Under the pieces are notes generated by a model. The model was given only the letters and a program-made list of their open reading frames with translations, searched no databases and was not told the DNA's origin. 64,000 bases of DNA from Kuschelorhynchus macadamiae (lineage: Eukaryota; Arthropoda; Insecta; Coleoptera; Curculionidae). The position numbers were made by a program, and so were the translations under genes. Within the stretch, counting starts at the first letter, position 1. The number at the start of each line of letters is the position of its first letter. The stretch is taken from assembly GCA_030620095.1 (NCBI GenBank), contig JAUTXW010002472.1, positions 312,001 to 376,000 of the forward strand. Direction: 5' to 3'. This document shows positions 35,905-48,756 of this stretch, one piece after another.

Positions 35905-36438
35905 AATAAATACCTCAAAACTTCAAGAGGTAGGACTGATTTATAATAAATTCCTTTTATACACGACTTATCGATACTTAACATTGCTAAAGCGGATAGT
36001 CTATCTTGGCCCAACTCCTCAACAAAATTTATAAGCCCTCGAAAAACCCCTGGATTTTCAGACAAAGCCGTTTCATCGTGGCCACGTAGTTCCAGCTCGA
36101 ATGCCCCACAAAATTTTACACAATCTATAATTTTTTTTTAAATATAACGCTTTTTGGATATATTTTCATTTAAATCTCTAACAGATTTCCTATAAGCTGT
36201 GTCTTGTTGAGTGTGAACATCCAACACTTCCGACCGTGGCATAGTTCACCGAACATTTCATGTGAACTGCAGAAAACGCAGGTTTTTTTATTTTTTCTTT
36301 TAAGTGTTTTAAGTCTTTGACACCGGTTTTGCACCAAAATGAGCCCGACGAGTAAAATGAGTTAGAGACTTCACCACATATCCAGTTAGCTAAATCGTGC
36401 ATACTTTTAGCCTCTTCATTAATTAGGTCGTATGGCAA
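35905..36438 (-). pseudogene. Internally deleted hAT (ZMYM1-like) transposase
   Basis: Minus strand: the TTF-type zinc-finger region (SMHDLANWICGEVSNSFYSS) comes first, then KHLKEKIKKPAFSAVHMKCS. After a frame change follow IDCVKFCGAFELELRGHDET and ALSENPGVFRGLINFVEELG, which normally open the catalytic part. These run directly into DRLSALAMLSIDKSCIKG, the C-terminal hAT dimerisation segment. Several hundred residues of catalytic core are thus missing at one join. Such internally deleted copies can spread when a full-length relative supplies transposase. Confidence 0.7.
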
Positions 36439-36844
36439 TTCGTAAATGTAAGTGCTTATTGAAGATATCGGTATATAAGTTTTTTTCTGTCATCTATGCT
36501 GTTTCAGATTTTTTTTTGCTCAAACGACATTTAAAAAATACTTCGCAGATTTCGATCCCGCCCATTTTCAATAGTATTATTCAATTTTTTTCGACAATTA
36601 TCATGTATCATAGGAAATTCTAAAAACTCAAAAAAAAAACATGTTTTATTTCATTAATAGGCGAGTAACCAAAAATGATTCAAAGATTTGTTTCATTCCG
36701 TTCGAAAGCCTTAAAATTACGATTTAATCATACGACGAATACGGAATTTTTAAAATGGCAAGGCCAATATAAAACTCGTCAAGTAGAATGTTATAACAGG
36801 CTATATGTCAGGTTGATGTTTGGTCTACTGTTTATGTTATTTTT

Positions 36845-37780
36845 TTATATTTTTTGTAGATCATAACCGTATCGCTATGATTTGAATAACCTTCGAAATT
36901 ATCCGACTTTATATGGTTTTTACATATTTTGTAGACTATTACCGTACTGCTGAAAACGCGATAAAAAATTGCTAGGGTGGCGAGTTTATTTGGTTATACG
37001 GAAATTGCGGCAAAATAACAATGTTGATAGATGTCAAATTATTGTTTTTCATTACTCCATTAAACGTTTTATGAAACTGTGAAAACCGCATTTAAAAATC
37101 TTAAGCAGTTCCAAAATTAGGGCGACTAAATGTTTTTTTGACCACTGACAAAATATGTTTCTAAAATAAATTAACGAATTAATAGTTACACTGTGAAAAC
37201 TGTATCCAAAAGTTTTAAGCAGTTCAAATGTTATGAAGAAAGGCATTTCTTTTGACAGATGTCAATAATTTTTCTTAAATTAAATTTCCTAAAAAAAACA
37301 TACCTTGAACTATGACTCATATTAAAAAATTTAAGAAAGTTCAGAAATTATGGGGAAATTTTTTTTTGACAAATATATGTTAAATTTTTTAAAAATAAAT
37401 AACGGCAATAAAAATTTCATTAACCTGTGAAAACCGTATATAAACATTTTAAGCGATACGGAAATTACAGGGAAAAACAATTTTTTTTGACAGATGTCAA
37501 AATATTTTCTTAAAATAATTTACGATACTAAAAGTTACATTTAAAAATTTTAAACAGTTCAAAAGTTACGAGGAAAAAACAATTTTTTTTGACAGATGTC
37601 CAAATATTTTTTTCAAGTAAATAAAGCACTAAAATTTACATGGAATTGTAAAAACCGAATTTAGGAATTTTAGCAGTTCAAAAATTACAGGGAAAAAAAC
37701 ATTTTTTTTTACAGTTGTCAAAATATATTTTTAAGCAGTTCAAAAGATACTGGGAAAAACCAATATAATGTGGCAAGACA
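36845..37780. repeat. Satellite-like repeat block B
   Basis: Opens with TTTTTTGTAGATCATAACCG, as in block A, then about six degenerate units of 110-130 bases. Each has the palindrome TTTGACAGATGTCAAA (7-base arms), a GTGAAAACCGTAT-like core and AGCAGTTCAAAAGTTA. No coding. 36439-36844 between this block and the hAT remnant holds nothing recognised. Confidence 0.75.
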
Positions 37781-37784
37781 GGGA

Positions 37785-38540
37785 GATTATGCAGCTAAGG
37801 CAGACCATAGTAAGTGACCAGAAAATCATTAGAGTGGTTCAACTCCAACCGCCTTTATCTGAACTTGAGTAAAACTCGTATTGTTGGGTTCAGTTAGGTT
37901 TGGATGGGGATCCGCTTCCAGAGATGTCTGTGACTAAGTTTCTTGGAATTCTTATTGATGGTGAGTTGCACTTTGAGGAGCACCTATTAATTTTGAGCAA
38001 GAAACTCTCATCAGGATGTTTTGCTGCGAGAGCAGTTAAAGAGCTGGGTCCGCAACTGGCACGGACTGTATATTTCGCCTTATTTGAGGTATGGTATACC
38101 ATTCTGGGATGTGACCAGTCGGGGTCCTGAATGTGCTTTTCATCCTTCAGAAAAAGGCAATTCGATTTATTGTCGTATTAGTCAAAGAGAATCTTGTAGA
38201 CCGCAATTTGTGACGCAGAGAATTTTAACTCTAACGTCTCTCTATCTTGGAGACTTCATCCCTGATATTTAAAAACCGTGTTGGGCTCAAAGGTCCCACT
38301 CCCCAAAATGAGACGCGTCATGCTCTCAATTTGCCTCAGAGTACCCTTGTAAAAAGGTGATTGAATTATGAGGGTGGAAAGATTTTTAATCTTTTACCAA
38401 CTAATCTCAAAACGGTTAATTCTCAAAAAACTTTTCCTCGTGAACTTTAAGGATTACTTTGCAGTAAAGCATACTATCATCTGGATGAATTCTATCGGGA
38501 TGCCCTCGAGAATGTTAAAAATATGAAGTAAAAAGTCACT
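37785..38540 (+). pseudogene. Non-LTR RT C-terminal fragment
   Basis: Shifted frames give NRLYLNLSKTRIVGF, then VTKFLGILIDGELHFEEHLL, LARTVYFALFEV, a frame change to RYGIPFWDV, and ISQRESCRPQFVTQRILTLT. This is the post-catalytic thumb of a Jockey/CR1 RT, running into a 3' region without the catalytic palm. It begins directly after the satellite block. Confidence 0.75.
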
Positions 38541-39676
38541 TAATTTTTTTTTGTACGTTCGAGTTTTTAGGTAATTTAATGTTAAGGTTAATTCACCATT
38601 AATTTTCTTAAAAAGTACGTCTAGTATCAAACAACTTTAAAATGCTTTTTGACTTGTATTTTCAGGCTGTCTCAAAAGTTTTAATTTAATTTTTTTTGTT
38701 TTGCGAAATTTTATTTTCGTACCATGTTAATTACATACATGGAATGACAAAAAACACCAAATTTAAAGTATTATTCGTTTATTGAAAACTCACAAATACA
38801 GGAATATTTCATAATGAAGCAAATCCACATAACCCATAGCTTTTAAAAAATATTTCATTTTAATACTACGATACAGAAACTAGGAATTCTAGATTCTCGG
38901 TTGAAATACCTAGTATTTCGAATCGATATAGTATGGTTTGGTTTAGACTTACGCACTATAAGTACAATTTTTATTATGTATAATTATTGCTTGTGATTGA
39001 AATATTTCCAACTGTCGAGAGTCAGTAGAATTTAAAATCTAGTTGGTTTCTAAATATTTTTAATTAAGTAATTTAAAAGGTGCCATCGATTCCTTACTAA
39101 GATCTATAGATTGAATACTTTAAATTCTAAACTATGTCGAAATTTTGATAAAAAATAGGTTAAAATGCATTTACTAGAACTAAATGCCATTAAAGTTCAA
39201 AATTTATTATTATTCTACCACAATAAATACTCAACTACTAGTACAGATTAAATATGGAAGTCCTGGCAACAGACTCAAATGTTCAATATTCCTCTTCGTT
39301 TAATGTATAAAAAAAATGTGGATAAATTCACCTATAACATCAATTAAGAGACCAAGTAAAGCTTCAAAGAAATATTTTATACAAGCAAAAGATCATTTTT
39401 TAGTGTGCAACAATTAGAAATATATTTGAAAAAAATACCAGCTATTCTAGTTTAGTTCATTTAATAAGAATCTCATATTTGTAAAAGAAAATATGATCAC
39501 GTCAAAATTTAAACCCAATCAAAGAATATACTTGTCACAGCATATGATATTTTAAAAGCCCGAGTATGTCAAGTATTCTGATGATAACTGAAATATTTTC
39601 ATTGTCTCTTGCAACTATCTACAATGTCATATCTCTTTTAATATATGTAAAATAATAAATTAGATAAAATAACACA
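38541..39676. other. Intergenic; nothing recognised
   Basis: AT-rich; no gene or repeat family seen. Confidence 0.45.
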
Positions 39677-39797
39677 GTAAAGCCGGGCGTAGCCAGGAAA
39701 AAACTATTTATTTTTATATAGCTTAATTGTTAGTACGTATTTAAAAACTTGTAGGAGTGCAATTATCCCTTGACCACCTGGCTACCCCACTGTAGTA
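39677..39797. mobile_element. Small foldback (MITE-like) element
   Basis: The left end ACAGTAAAGCCGGGCGTAGC continues with CAGG. The right end, reverse-complemented, reads ACAGTGGGGTAGCCAGG. The two share GTAGCCAGG and flank about 80 bases of AT-rich DNA. 39798-40530 holds nothing recognised. Confidence 0.45.
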
Positions 39798-40530
39798 AAT
39801 GATCAATAGCGTTATAATTCTATCTAATCAATAACGATTTAAATTACCACTAACGCAAAACTTATGCAAGAACAAAGGAATTTGAGGCCGCTCATTCAGG
39901 GTTTCCAATTAATATATTAGATAATTCCAAAAGATTACATAGTGCAAATGAACATATTTTGCAACAAGGAATTTGCTTCTCACGTTTTAACATATACCAA
40001 AATAGGAAGTGACCTAAATTTGGAATTCCAAAAAAAAAATGTATTGAAATAGATACTTAATGTTGATAAACTGGGGTGACCACGAATGATGTAGATACAT
40101 TCCATTTTTTAAATATTGATTATAGTGGCACCATCCGTAGATTTTTAAACAGAAACTTTCGGATTTTTATTAACATTCTGTTAAAGCTTAAAAATTGTCT
40201 AAATGTTTATTTTTAGAGTTTTCCGATAAAAAATGGTGGAGCTATATGGATTGTGTTTAGTTGGCCCTGCCACAAAATAACCATATATTCAAATCCTAAT
40301 TTATAAGATTAGAAGTGCAACTAAATACAATTTAATGAAAAGAAGTGCCATTTTAATGAAGTTTAAAACTCTTTAAATGTTCGGTTTTATATTTTGTATT
40401 TGAATACAAAATAGTGAAGCCGGTCATTTTAGTTTCCAACTCGGGTTCCATGACAGCCACATAAAATGTAAAGTAAATTTAAATTAATATATTAAGAAAC
40501 AAAAAAATGGCATAAATTAGTTCGTCACCC

Positions 40531-41350
40531 GGACAAATAATGACATTGGGTTAAAGTCATTTAAATAAGGAATAACACCATAGGGCATTATTATAGACAC
40601 AATAATTTGGTTTATTAGTATTGAAACTAGATTTTTCTCAATTAAAAAGTAGTGTACTTAGTCTGACATTAAACGTTGAAGCCACCAAGGGTATTATCAG
40701 GGATAATGCTCTCGGTCAACATATATCCCTCAGACCAGAGGCCCTCGTGAAATATTGTGTCGACCTCAAGCGTTGTTAGCCTTACAATACCCTTGATATT
40801 TTAATAAGTATAATGTCCATGGACATAGTAGTTTATATGGACTGGCCCCATCACATATGCGCAATGTTTTACCTTGACGCCAACACACGAGAGAGAGATG
40901 AAGCTAATAAAAGCAGAAATCCCACTAGTCGCCAGAGAGATACATTTTTGCCTTTGTTAGATCCATCTCTCTCGCACTGCGTTGGAGTCAATGAACCGTC
41001 ACAAAGCCCAGTCCATTATCCTATTATGTTTATGATAATGTCCGACTAGTTTATTATTTGTCAAATAATGACATTATCAAAGCCAGTTAAATAAAAATAA
41101 CACCATAGGACATTATTACAGAAAAATAACGCCCTAGGGCATTAGAAATAATAATTTGGTTTATTATTAAAACTAGACTTTTATCAATTAAAAATTACAT
41201 GACTTAGTTGGGCAATAAAAGTTGAAGGAACCACGTTATTACAAGGGATAACGTTTTCGGTTAACGTATATCCCTCAGGCCAGAGGTCCTCGGGAAAAAC
41301 TGTGTCGACCTCAAGCATTATTAGCCTTATATTATCCTCGGTACCTTAAT
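40531..41350. repeat. Diverged ~280-bp direct repeat around a foldback element
   Basis: The segments at about 40531-40805 and 41065-41345 are copies. Both have AATAATGACATT, an AACACCATAGG-CATTATTA run, then GACCAGAGGCCCTCG-like and TGTCGACCTCAAGC segments in the same order. The interval between them is the foldback element 40812-41049. Confidence 0.7.
40812..41049. mobile_element. Foldback (MITE-like) element
   Basis: The two ends are imperfect inverted copies: ATGGACTGG, then TTGACGCCAAC, then CGAGAGAGAGATG on the left is mirrored on the right by CATCTCTCTCGCACTGCGTT, GGAGTCAA and CCAGTCCAT. Total about 240 bases. A 78-codon frame across it is incidental. Confidence 0.65.
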
Positions 41351-44300
41351 AACTATTATAAGAACATCTTCCGGTGTTTTTACTACTTTGGTAAGTTAAA
41401 TTTAATTATTTATTATACATAATGGCTTAAAAACTATTAATATACATTATTCACATTTTATCCTTAACATCATATTAGGACATCAAAGAAGCTCTACATA
41501 AAAATACAAACTAGCCAAACATTAGAACTGCTTCTAGAAAAGTGTAGAATTGTATTTTTATATTATAGAGTAACAAACATCGGAAGCAAAATGACAATAC
41601 CCCACAATCTTATATAATAAGATAAACCAGCAGATGTTTAATTAAAAACAGCAAACCCCTAAACATGAATGAATGAACAATAATCTTAATATAACACGGT
41701 TATTTTGAGGCACCATTATTTTCTTTAAAAAAAAAAAGAACATAATTAACCCGGAAGACTTAGATATATAATCTATAATTATTGCAAAAATCACAGCCTT
41801 TTAAACAACAGAAATAATAAAATAAAACCATAATGACCTGTTTAGTTGCTGATACTCAGGCTATTAATAAAATAAAAAAGTAGACAGTGACAGCTATTCC
41901 AAAAAAACATCGGGATTTAATCCCTGGCCAAACTGATGTTTTTAATAAAGAAGAAATTGAAAAATCTTTATGTCGAATGCAAATCTCGAAAAGACGCCAG
42001 AATACAGAAATATCGTTCCCGACGTATTACTTGCAACCAAACGAAAAACTCTTGCAGATTGTTGACCAAAATGCTGAAACTTAAGGGGTCCAATCTGCTA
42101 AACGATTACATCACTTTTATCACATTAAGCTTGAAAATTTTAAGTTGGCATAAAAGAAAGATTCTGACAGTTTAAATTCGTGCCTAGTGTCTTAGTTAAA
42201 GGGCTGATATTCACCAACACCTATTTGACTGAAGGAACCTTTTCAAGAACAAAATAACCACATTAATAATATTAAATATCTCTAAAATTTGTTGAACTCC
42301 ACATATTACTGCAATTCTAAAGTTTTACTATATTTAACAACAAAAAAAAGATAAATAATAATGCAAAATAAATTATACAAGAGAAATATTTAAAATCTTT
42401 GGTATAATATAACAAATGCAAAATGTTAGGATAGCTCACTACACCTAATTTATACCTATTATCGCAGGATGTAAAACTGTCCTTAGATACTAGAATAACA
42501 AAACTAAATAAAAAACAATTATAAACAGCCTTATATAAAACTTGCCTAACATGTCCAGAATAACAGATTTTTCCAGTTTCAGATCTTTCCATATAAGCAT
42601 TTCTATAAGGTGTTCTGAAGTATTAATGCCACAGAATCCAAAAAGATAAACTTTATGTTAATAAGTTAATAGATAACTAAAAAATTAAAAATATCAATTT
42701 ATGTTCTTTGGTCTACATCAGTTTTTACTATAACTTATCATATATTCTAATTTTTCTTTTGTATTTTATACTTAAAATCTACTAAATCAAAATGTAATTA
42801 ATCACAGGAGACAACACACTATGTAAAAAATATTAATTCCTGAAAAAAAAAACTAGGAAAACTGTTTTAATCGGTGCACTTTTAAAAAAGTATAAAGACA
42901 AGGTACCTATTGTTATAAAAAGCAACAACATTCAGAACACCATTCATATAGAGCAAGTCTTATTCCTAAAAATTGGAATGAAAAATAGAATGACTAGAAG
43001 TTTATTAAGTAATATCACAATATGTATGGTGGGCATTGAATTCCAAAAGATAAACATCCCCAATAACCCCACCTATATTTTTATTCAAACTGCAATAATT
43101 AGGCAAGGAAAATAGTACAAAAATCATTTATGGCGAGTTATAATGAATCTGCCTGTGCGAGTTGTTTAGGTGCAACTAAATATTGATATTTTTCATAAAA
43201 CCATCTAAAAAATATTTAAGGAACATATATAAAGTACCGAATTTTTTTTTCTCTCCCAGATCTTGTCAATAACGATTTATTTTTGTATTATTCCTAGGAC
43301 AAAACGCATTTTGTAAATAAATGTTTACTTACTCTAAAGCAATTTTTGTAGCTTAATACCGATAGTGCAAAATATAAAAATACAAAAAATATACAAAAAT
43401 TATTCTTTAGAATTTGTAAGTGGCCGTAAAGTAAAAAGCTAATGGACAAAGAGTTACAACGCTTATACAGAGAAGGTATCATGGCGCAAATATTTAAAAA
43501 AAATTAAATACTGGGCATATCAACAAGTTCAAATATATTATCATATAAATTATAATTACAAAAAAAACTAATAATCCTTTAAACAACTCTTTAACCATAA
43601 TAATACTTAGCGAGTATCATCAAAATAAGTTATTTATTTGTTCATAGAAATAATAGAATAAAGCCGATTGGATTGATGAGCACGATCTCCTAATAAAAAT
43701 ATTATTGAAAACGTTTGAAGTATTCTAACATGCAGACTTAAAAAAATAAAAAATGTTCCACAGGAATTCATTAATACCCTTGTCTCTAGTATACCTAGTC
43801 CCTGCCAGAAATTGTCGAGAGTTCGGGGTGGCTCAACTAGATATTAGCTTTTAGATGTCCTAGCTTGTGCATTTTTAACCATTGTTTTATATATTATTTC
43901 ATATTTTATTCTTTTTAAAATTTCCTGTATATATCTGTTAAATGTTTGCTCCGTGAATAGTTTTATAATTATTTATGCACTAACTTTATAAATACTTTAA
44001 AACTTTGAGCTACAAACCGTGCTTTAGAGCGAAATTGCGTTTCGGTCTAGGAAAAATACAAAAAAAAACAGCCATCGTCAAATCTTGAGAAAACCCTGTA
44101 TATCTTCTTTGGTAATAAAGATAACAACAAAATTTAAAAAATGTCAGTATAAGGCGTTTAAAACTAAATGTTATTAAAATCAAATCATTGTACAAAAACA
44201 GTGGAAAGATCCAAATATTCACCTTTTTGAACGCATTTGAAAAACACGCTGTATACGGAATCGTTTTGTATCTTAACAAATTTACATTAAATTTTGTATC

Positions 44301-44815
44301 TTAACAAATTCACATTAAATTAGTTCGTACCAATATAGCCTGCGCGATGCTAAATATATGTGCAATAGTTTTACTCGGTGACTTCATTTAACGAGTTAGA
44401 GCTATTTGTTTATCCTGCCAAGTATTTAAACAATAATTTTACTACAAAGAAGAGCAGATAGAGACATCTACAAATCCGTTTTGTTCCTCGTGAGTGATAT
44501 TACAATATCCAATTGTTTACGGTATGCAAAATTTGCGAAATAAGATGTCAAAAATTGCATAAAATAAACATTAATTTGTTTAGAATTTCCTCGGTTAATA
44601 CCGTTTAAATATAAACATCTATAACGTTTTTATATACCTAGTATAATATAAAAAATTAAAATTGAAACTACGTATTCCCGATTTTATTTACTAAAAATTA
44701 GCGACACTACTACAGAATACGCCTACCAGGAATCTTCTCGATACAGCTCGTTACTAATTTTCATCGTTCGATACATATCCATTTATAGCGCCCCTAAAAG
44801 AATTCGAGAAGATAT
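41351..44815. other. Long AT-rich interval without recognised genes
   Basis: Two overlapping short frames at 41887-42175 have no recognisable motif. A perfect-looking 28-base tandem pair lies at 44264-44319 (TTTTGTATCTTAACAAAT then TTACATTAAA, with one difference). Otherwise nothing supported. Confidence 0.45.
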
Positions 44816-47150
44816 TTGCTATTTTCAGGACTTTCGTCGCAAACTCGATTTTACAAAATTTTTCGAAAAAAAATTAAGCCTTTCAAAGTATTTCAATTAG
44901 TACATACAGACCTATGCGGGCCAATACCTCAAGAGTCATGGAGCGGATCAACATACATATTTACACTGATAGATGATTATACTATAAAAATATTTGAATA
45001 TTTTTTGAAATCAAAATCAGAAGTTTGTTCACTTTTTAAAGTTTTTCAAGCAATGGTAGAAAATCAAACTGGTAAACACATTAAAATGCTTCGTAGTGAC
45101 AATGGTTCAGAATATGTTAATAGTTCTTTTGAAGAATATTTAAAATCAAAAAGCATACACCCAGTGACAGTAAGATATACTCCAGAACAGAACGGAGTCC
45201 CTGAGAGAACCAACAGAATTATTGTAGAAAAGGCCAGATGTTTAATGCAAGAAGCTAACAGTGATTAATGAATGTGGGCCGAGGGTATTAACACAGCAGA
45301 ATATTCGAAAAAGCTATCACCACATAAAGCTGTTAAAGTTATACCAGAAAAAAAATGGACGGGTCAGAAAGTTAGAAAGAAGAAAGATTAGATCACCTTG
45401 GGGTATTTGAGTGTATTACATATGCTCATTTACCAGATACATTAAGAAAGAAATTTGATCCCAAAAGTAAACAATATACATTTATTGGTTAGTGTAAACT
45501 GACAAAAGGCTAGACTTTTTGACACACCAGGTCACATTATTAAGTCACGTGATGCAGTATTTCTTGAAAACCAATTTGCAATAAATAAATCCAGAAGTCA
45601 ACATACCTACTAATAATCCAGTAACAGATGTTGTAATGAATGATGAACACTTACCTGTTGAGAAGCAAGTGAATATTGATGCACATAGTAGTAGTGATGA
45701 AGGCAGTATAGCTGACTCAAGTGAAGATTCCAATGAACACAAATAGTAGAAAAAATTGAGCCTAGGCGTGCACAAAGAATGAAAAAGGAGAAAGAGTTCC
45801 CTGATTATGAAGTGTACTACGTTTCTCAAATATCATGTAATCCATATTCAGCGCAAGAAGCTATGAATGGTTCCGAAAGTCATTGTTGGAAACGAGCTAT
45901 GGAGGAAGAGGACCAATCCACGATGGAAAATAATGCTTGGACGATAGTAGATAGACCACCAGATAAAAGAATAGTGGTAAGTGGGTGTATCAGGTGAAAA
46001 GAGGCACAAATGGTGAAACAAGATATAAATCTAGGCTAGTTGTGAAGGGCTTCTTACAGCAATATGGTGAAGATTATTCGGAAACCTTCCCACCTGTAAT
46101 TAGAAATTCTACAGTAAGGTTATTACTGGCATTGTCGGTAAACTTAACTTAAATATTGATCATATTGATGTAATCACAGCTTTTTTGAATAGTGATTTAG
46201 AGGAACAGATTTATATGACTTAACCAGCAGGGTTTATTTCTGATCTAAATAAAGATAAAGTTTGTTTGTTAAAGAAAGCCATATATGGACTAAAACAGTC
46301 ATCGCATCTATAGAATAAAAGTGTAGAAAAAACTTTAACCGACTTGAGTTATAAAAAATCTAAATTGGTCTTGTATTTATTTTAAAAGATTCGGTAGTTT
46401 AGTAATAATGTACATGTTGTGTTATCTATAACCTAAAAAATGTTTGGGATTAAATATAGAAAGAGATAAATGTGAGTCAAGAATTCATCAGAAACATTAC
46501 ATTTTAAAGTTGTTAGAAGCGAAAGAGGTTTCAACTTTAATACAACCTAATTTAAAATTAGAAAAAGGTGTAAAGTGTGATGAAAATGTACCATATCGAT
46601 CTTTAATTGGTTCACTAATGTTTTTAGCGGTCAATTCCAGACCTGATATAGCTTTTGCTGTCAGCTATTTTTTAAGTCAGTTTAATAATTGCTATTAGAG
46701 TGTACATTTTCATCATGCTAAGGGTATTCTAAGATACCTGAAGGGTACTATTGATAACATTAGTTTTTAAAAAGGATAGTAATGATATTTGTGTACACTG
46801 ATGCTGATAGGGCAAACGATCTTAATGATGGAAAATCGTATACTGGTTATATTTTTAAATATGCAAGCCGTGCCGTTTCTTGGGAAGCTAAGAAACAACA
46901 TTCTGTAAGTTTGTCGAGTAAAGGTTTACTTGAAGAATTGTTGAATACAATCAAAGCTATTATGATTACAAAGTGCTCAAAAATTACTTACAAATCCAGT
47001 GTTTCATAATCGCACGAAACACATCAATGTCAAATATCATTTCATTAGAGAGGTTGTTGAGACATGGCAAATACAACTTGGTTACATTCCTACTAATGAA
47101 ATGGTTGCAGACATTTTTACAAAACGTCTGCATGGTCTTAAACTGTAATG
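44816..47150 (+). pseudogene. Ty1/copia retrotransposon, decayed (integrase, RT, RNase H)
   Basis: 44816-45268 encodes the integrase core: QLVHTDLCGPIPQESW, TLIDDYT, MLRSDNGSEYVNS and RYTPEQNGVPERTNR, keeping Asp, Asp and Glu. 45779-45997 holds the start of the RT (NGSESHCWKRAMEEE, NNAWTIVDRPP). A shifted frame continues RYKSRLVVKGFLQQYGEDYS, then FPPVIRNSTVRLLLAL, then many stops. 46444-46698 is the later RT (VPYRSLIGSLMFLAVNSRPD). 46782-47140 is RNase H (VYTDADRANDLNDGKSYTGY, AVSWEAKKQHSVSLSSK) ending ADIFTKRLHGLK. Gag, protease and recognisable LTRs are missing, so it is an old, 5'-truncated, inactive copy. Confidence 0.85.
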
Positions 47151-48538
47151 TAATATGTTTGTGAATTCCTTTTTATATGAGTGTTTTTGTTGTAGAATTG
47201 TAGATGTCGCTACTGCAATGAAACTTCTTTTTAGTGTTTTAAGAGGTTATCAATAATTAAAAATAAAAAAAAAACAACTCGGGCGATTTGAAAAAAAAAT
47301 TCCTATTATGTGTACTATTTGCCTAGACTATAATATAAAGTAATTTGTTCTGTAAATAGCCAAGTCTCCCTCTATTGCCTATTAGAAATCCAGTGTAAAC
47401 TATATATAATTTCACATTTAAGTCTTCACCTAGTAATGTCAAAGCAAAATACATTAAAAAAAATTATAAACAACATTGACGCAATCACTTCACAACAGGA
47501 AGAAAATAATCATGCTGCGTCAACCACCTGGAGAAGTTTCAGATTTATAAATTATCCTGGAAATATTTAAGGGGTTATCTGCTTTATTAAAAATCTTAAT
47601 GGGCGAAAATGAATGTAAGTTGTATAAAATCTTGCTCCAATTAAAAAGATATTTTTATTTCACTTATGTTATTGTTTATGAAGAAGGAGACTTGGTTTTG
47701 ATGTTATTACATGAGTTCGAATGTTAATTTATTTACAGTTTACTTAAGAGGTATACTTTACAAATTAATAAATTATATACCAAAATACCATATCAAATTG
47801 GTGATCAAAGTTAAAGAGGAATTTGTATTTACATTTCAATACACAGAACATATATTCCAGGAAGGAATATTAACTATAATATTAAATGAAGTTCAGGAGA
47901 TTACCTAGGTCACTTACTTATGTAAAATATCTCGAATATGTTCAAAAAACGAAAATGTAAAAATATACCCAAAAATGTAAATAATAAAAAGTAAAATAGA
48001 AATACACAACACTTTAAATTTTTTTTTGATATATTAGGTATCTTAATCAGTCAAAAGAAAAACATGTATCTCAAGAATCAATCAAAATCTAAGTTTTTAC
48101 TATTTTATTCTTATAGCAAATTCAAAGTTAATAAACTCACCCCAACATGTCAAATAGCATTTAATTTAAAGAGATGTCAGTATATGAAATGAGTCTATCG
48201 ATTTACTGCAAATAAGTCAATTTTTGGCGATCAGGTAGCTCTTCTAATGAAACAATTACAGATATCAATTTCAATTATATTAGAAGATAAAATATTTAAC
48301 ACAGCTCTTGTAACAGATTTTTTTTTAATTAACATGAGTTAAATTTACCAAAAAAGTGTATATTTATAAATTATTTCCCTAGCAATATCTCTATAAGAGA
48401 GTCACGACAAAAATTACTTTGTAAATATTATTTTAGCTAAATAGATGGCTTCAATTGTTTTTCCAAGTTAAGTGTCACATCACTTTTCAAAAAAAAATTA
48501 AATTTCTGCACCTCATTTATATTCAATACTCTAGAACT
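47151..48538. other. Non-coding; nothing recognised
   Basis: AT-rich. May include remains of the copia 3' end and its LTR, but no second copy of the sequence is present for comparison. Confidence 0.4.
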
Positions 48539-48558
48539 TTAACCCTTCAACGGCTAGC

Positions 48559-48574
48559 GTTACGAAAACGTAAC
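48559..48574. promoter_or_regulatory. piggyBac subterminal palindrome 1
   Basis: GTTACGAAAACGTAAC. Recurs as GTTACGATTCGGTAAC at 48918-48933 and GTTACGATTTGGTAAC at 50964-50979. Two copies sit near the ends and one in the intron. Candidate transposase-binding or regulatory site; function is inferred. Confidence 0.5.
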
Positions 48575-48756
48575 GGTATCGGGTTCTTTCTAAATATGGC
48601 AACGTCGCTTCAGTTTTGGGGCCAATGAGCTTAAACCGCGCACACGTGTTCATTAGATGTGTTTGAATGACTTAGTCATACGCTGCGGACTATCCAGAGT
48701 AAATGTTCTTTTGTTTTGTGCGTTAAAACTTTAATAAAAAAGTAACGTGAATAATC

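Noticed and set aside
39578..39593. CTGATGA followed closely by GAAA, a possible second hammerhead
   Set aside because: Only five bases separate the two core parts, so stem II cannot form, and no stem I or III pairing is visible.
40813..41049. 78-codon open frame
   Set aside because: It spans the foldback element end to end; the inverted repeat explains the sequence and there is no protein motif.
41887..42175. Overlapping 65- and 79-codon frames in a long gene-free interval
   Set aside because: No motif, no flanking gene structure and ordinary AT-rich composition; too weak to call a gene.
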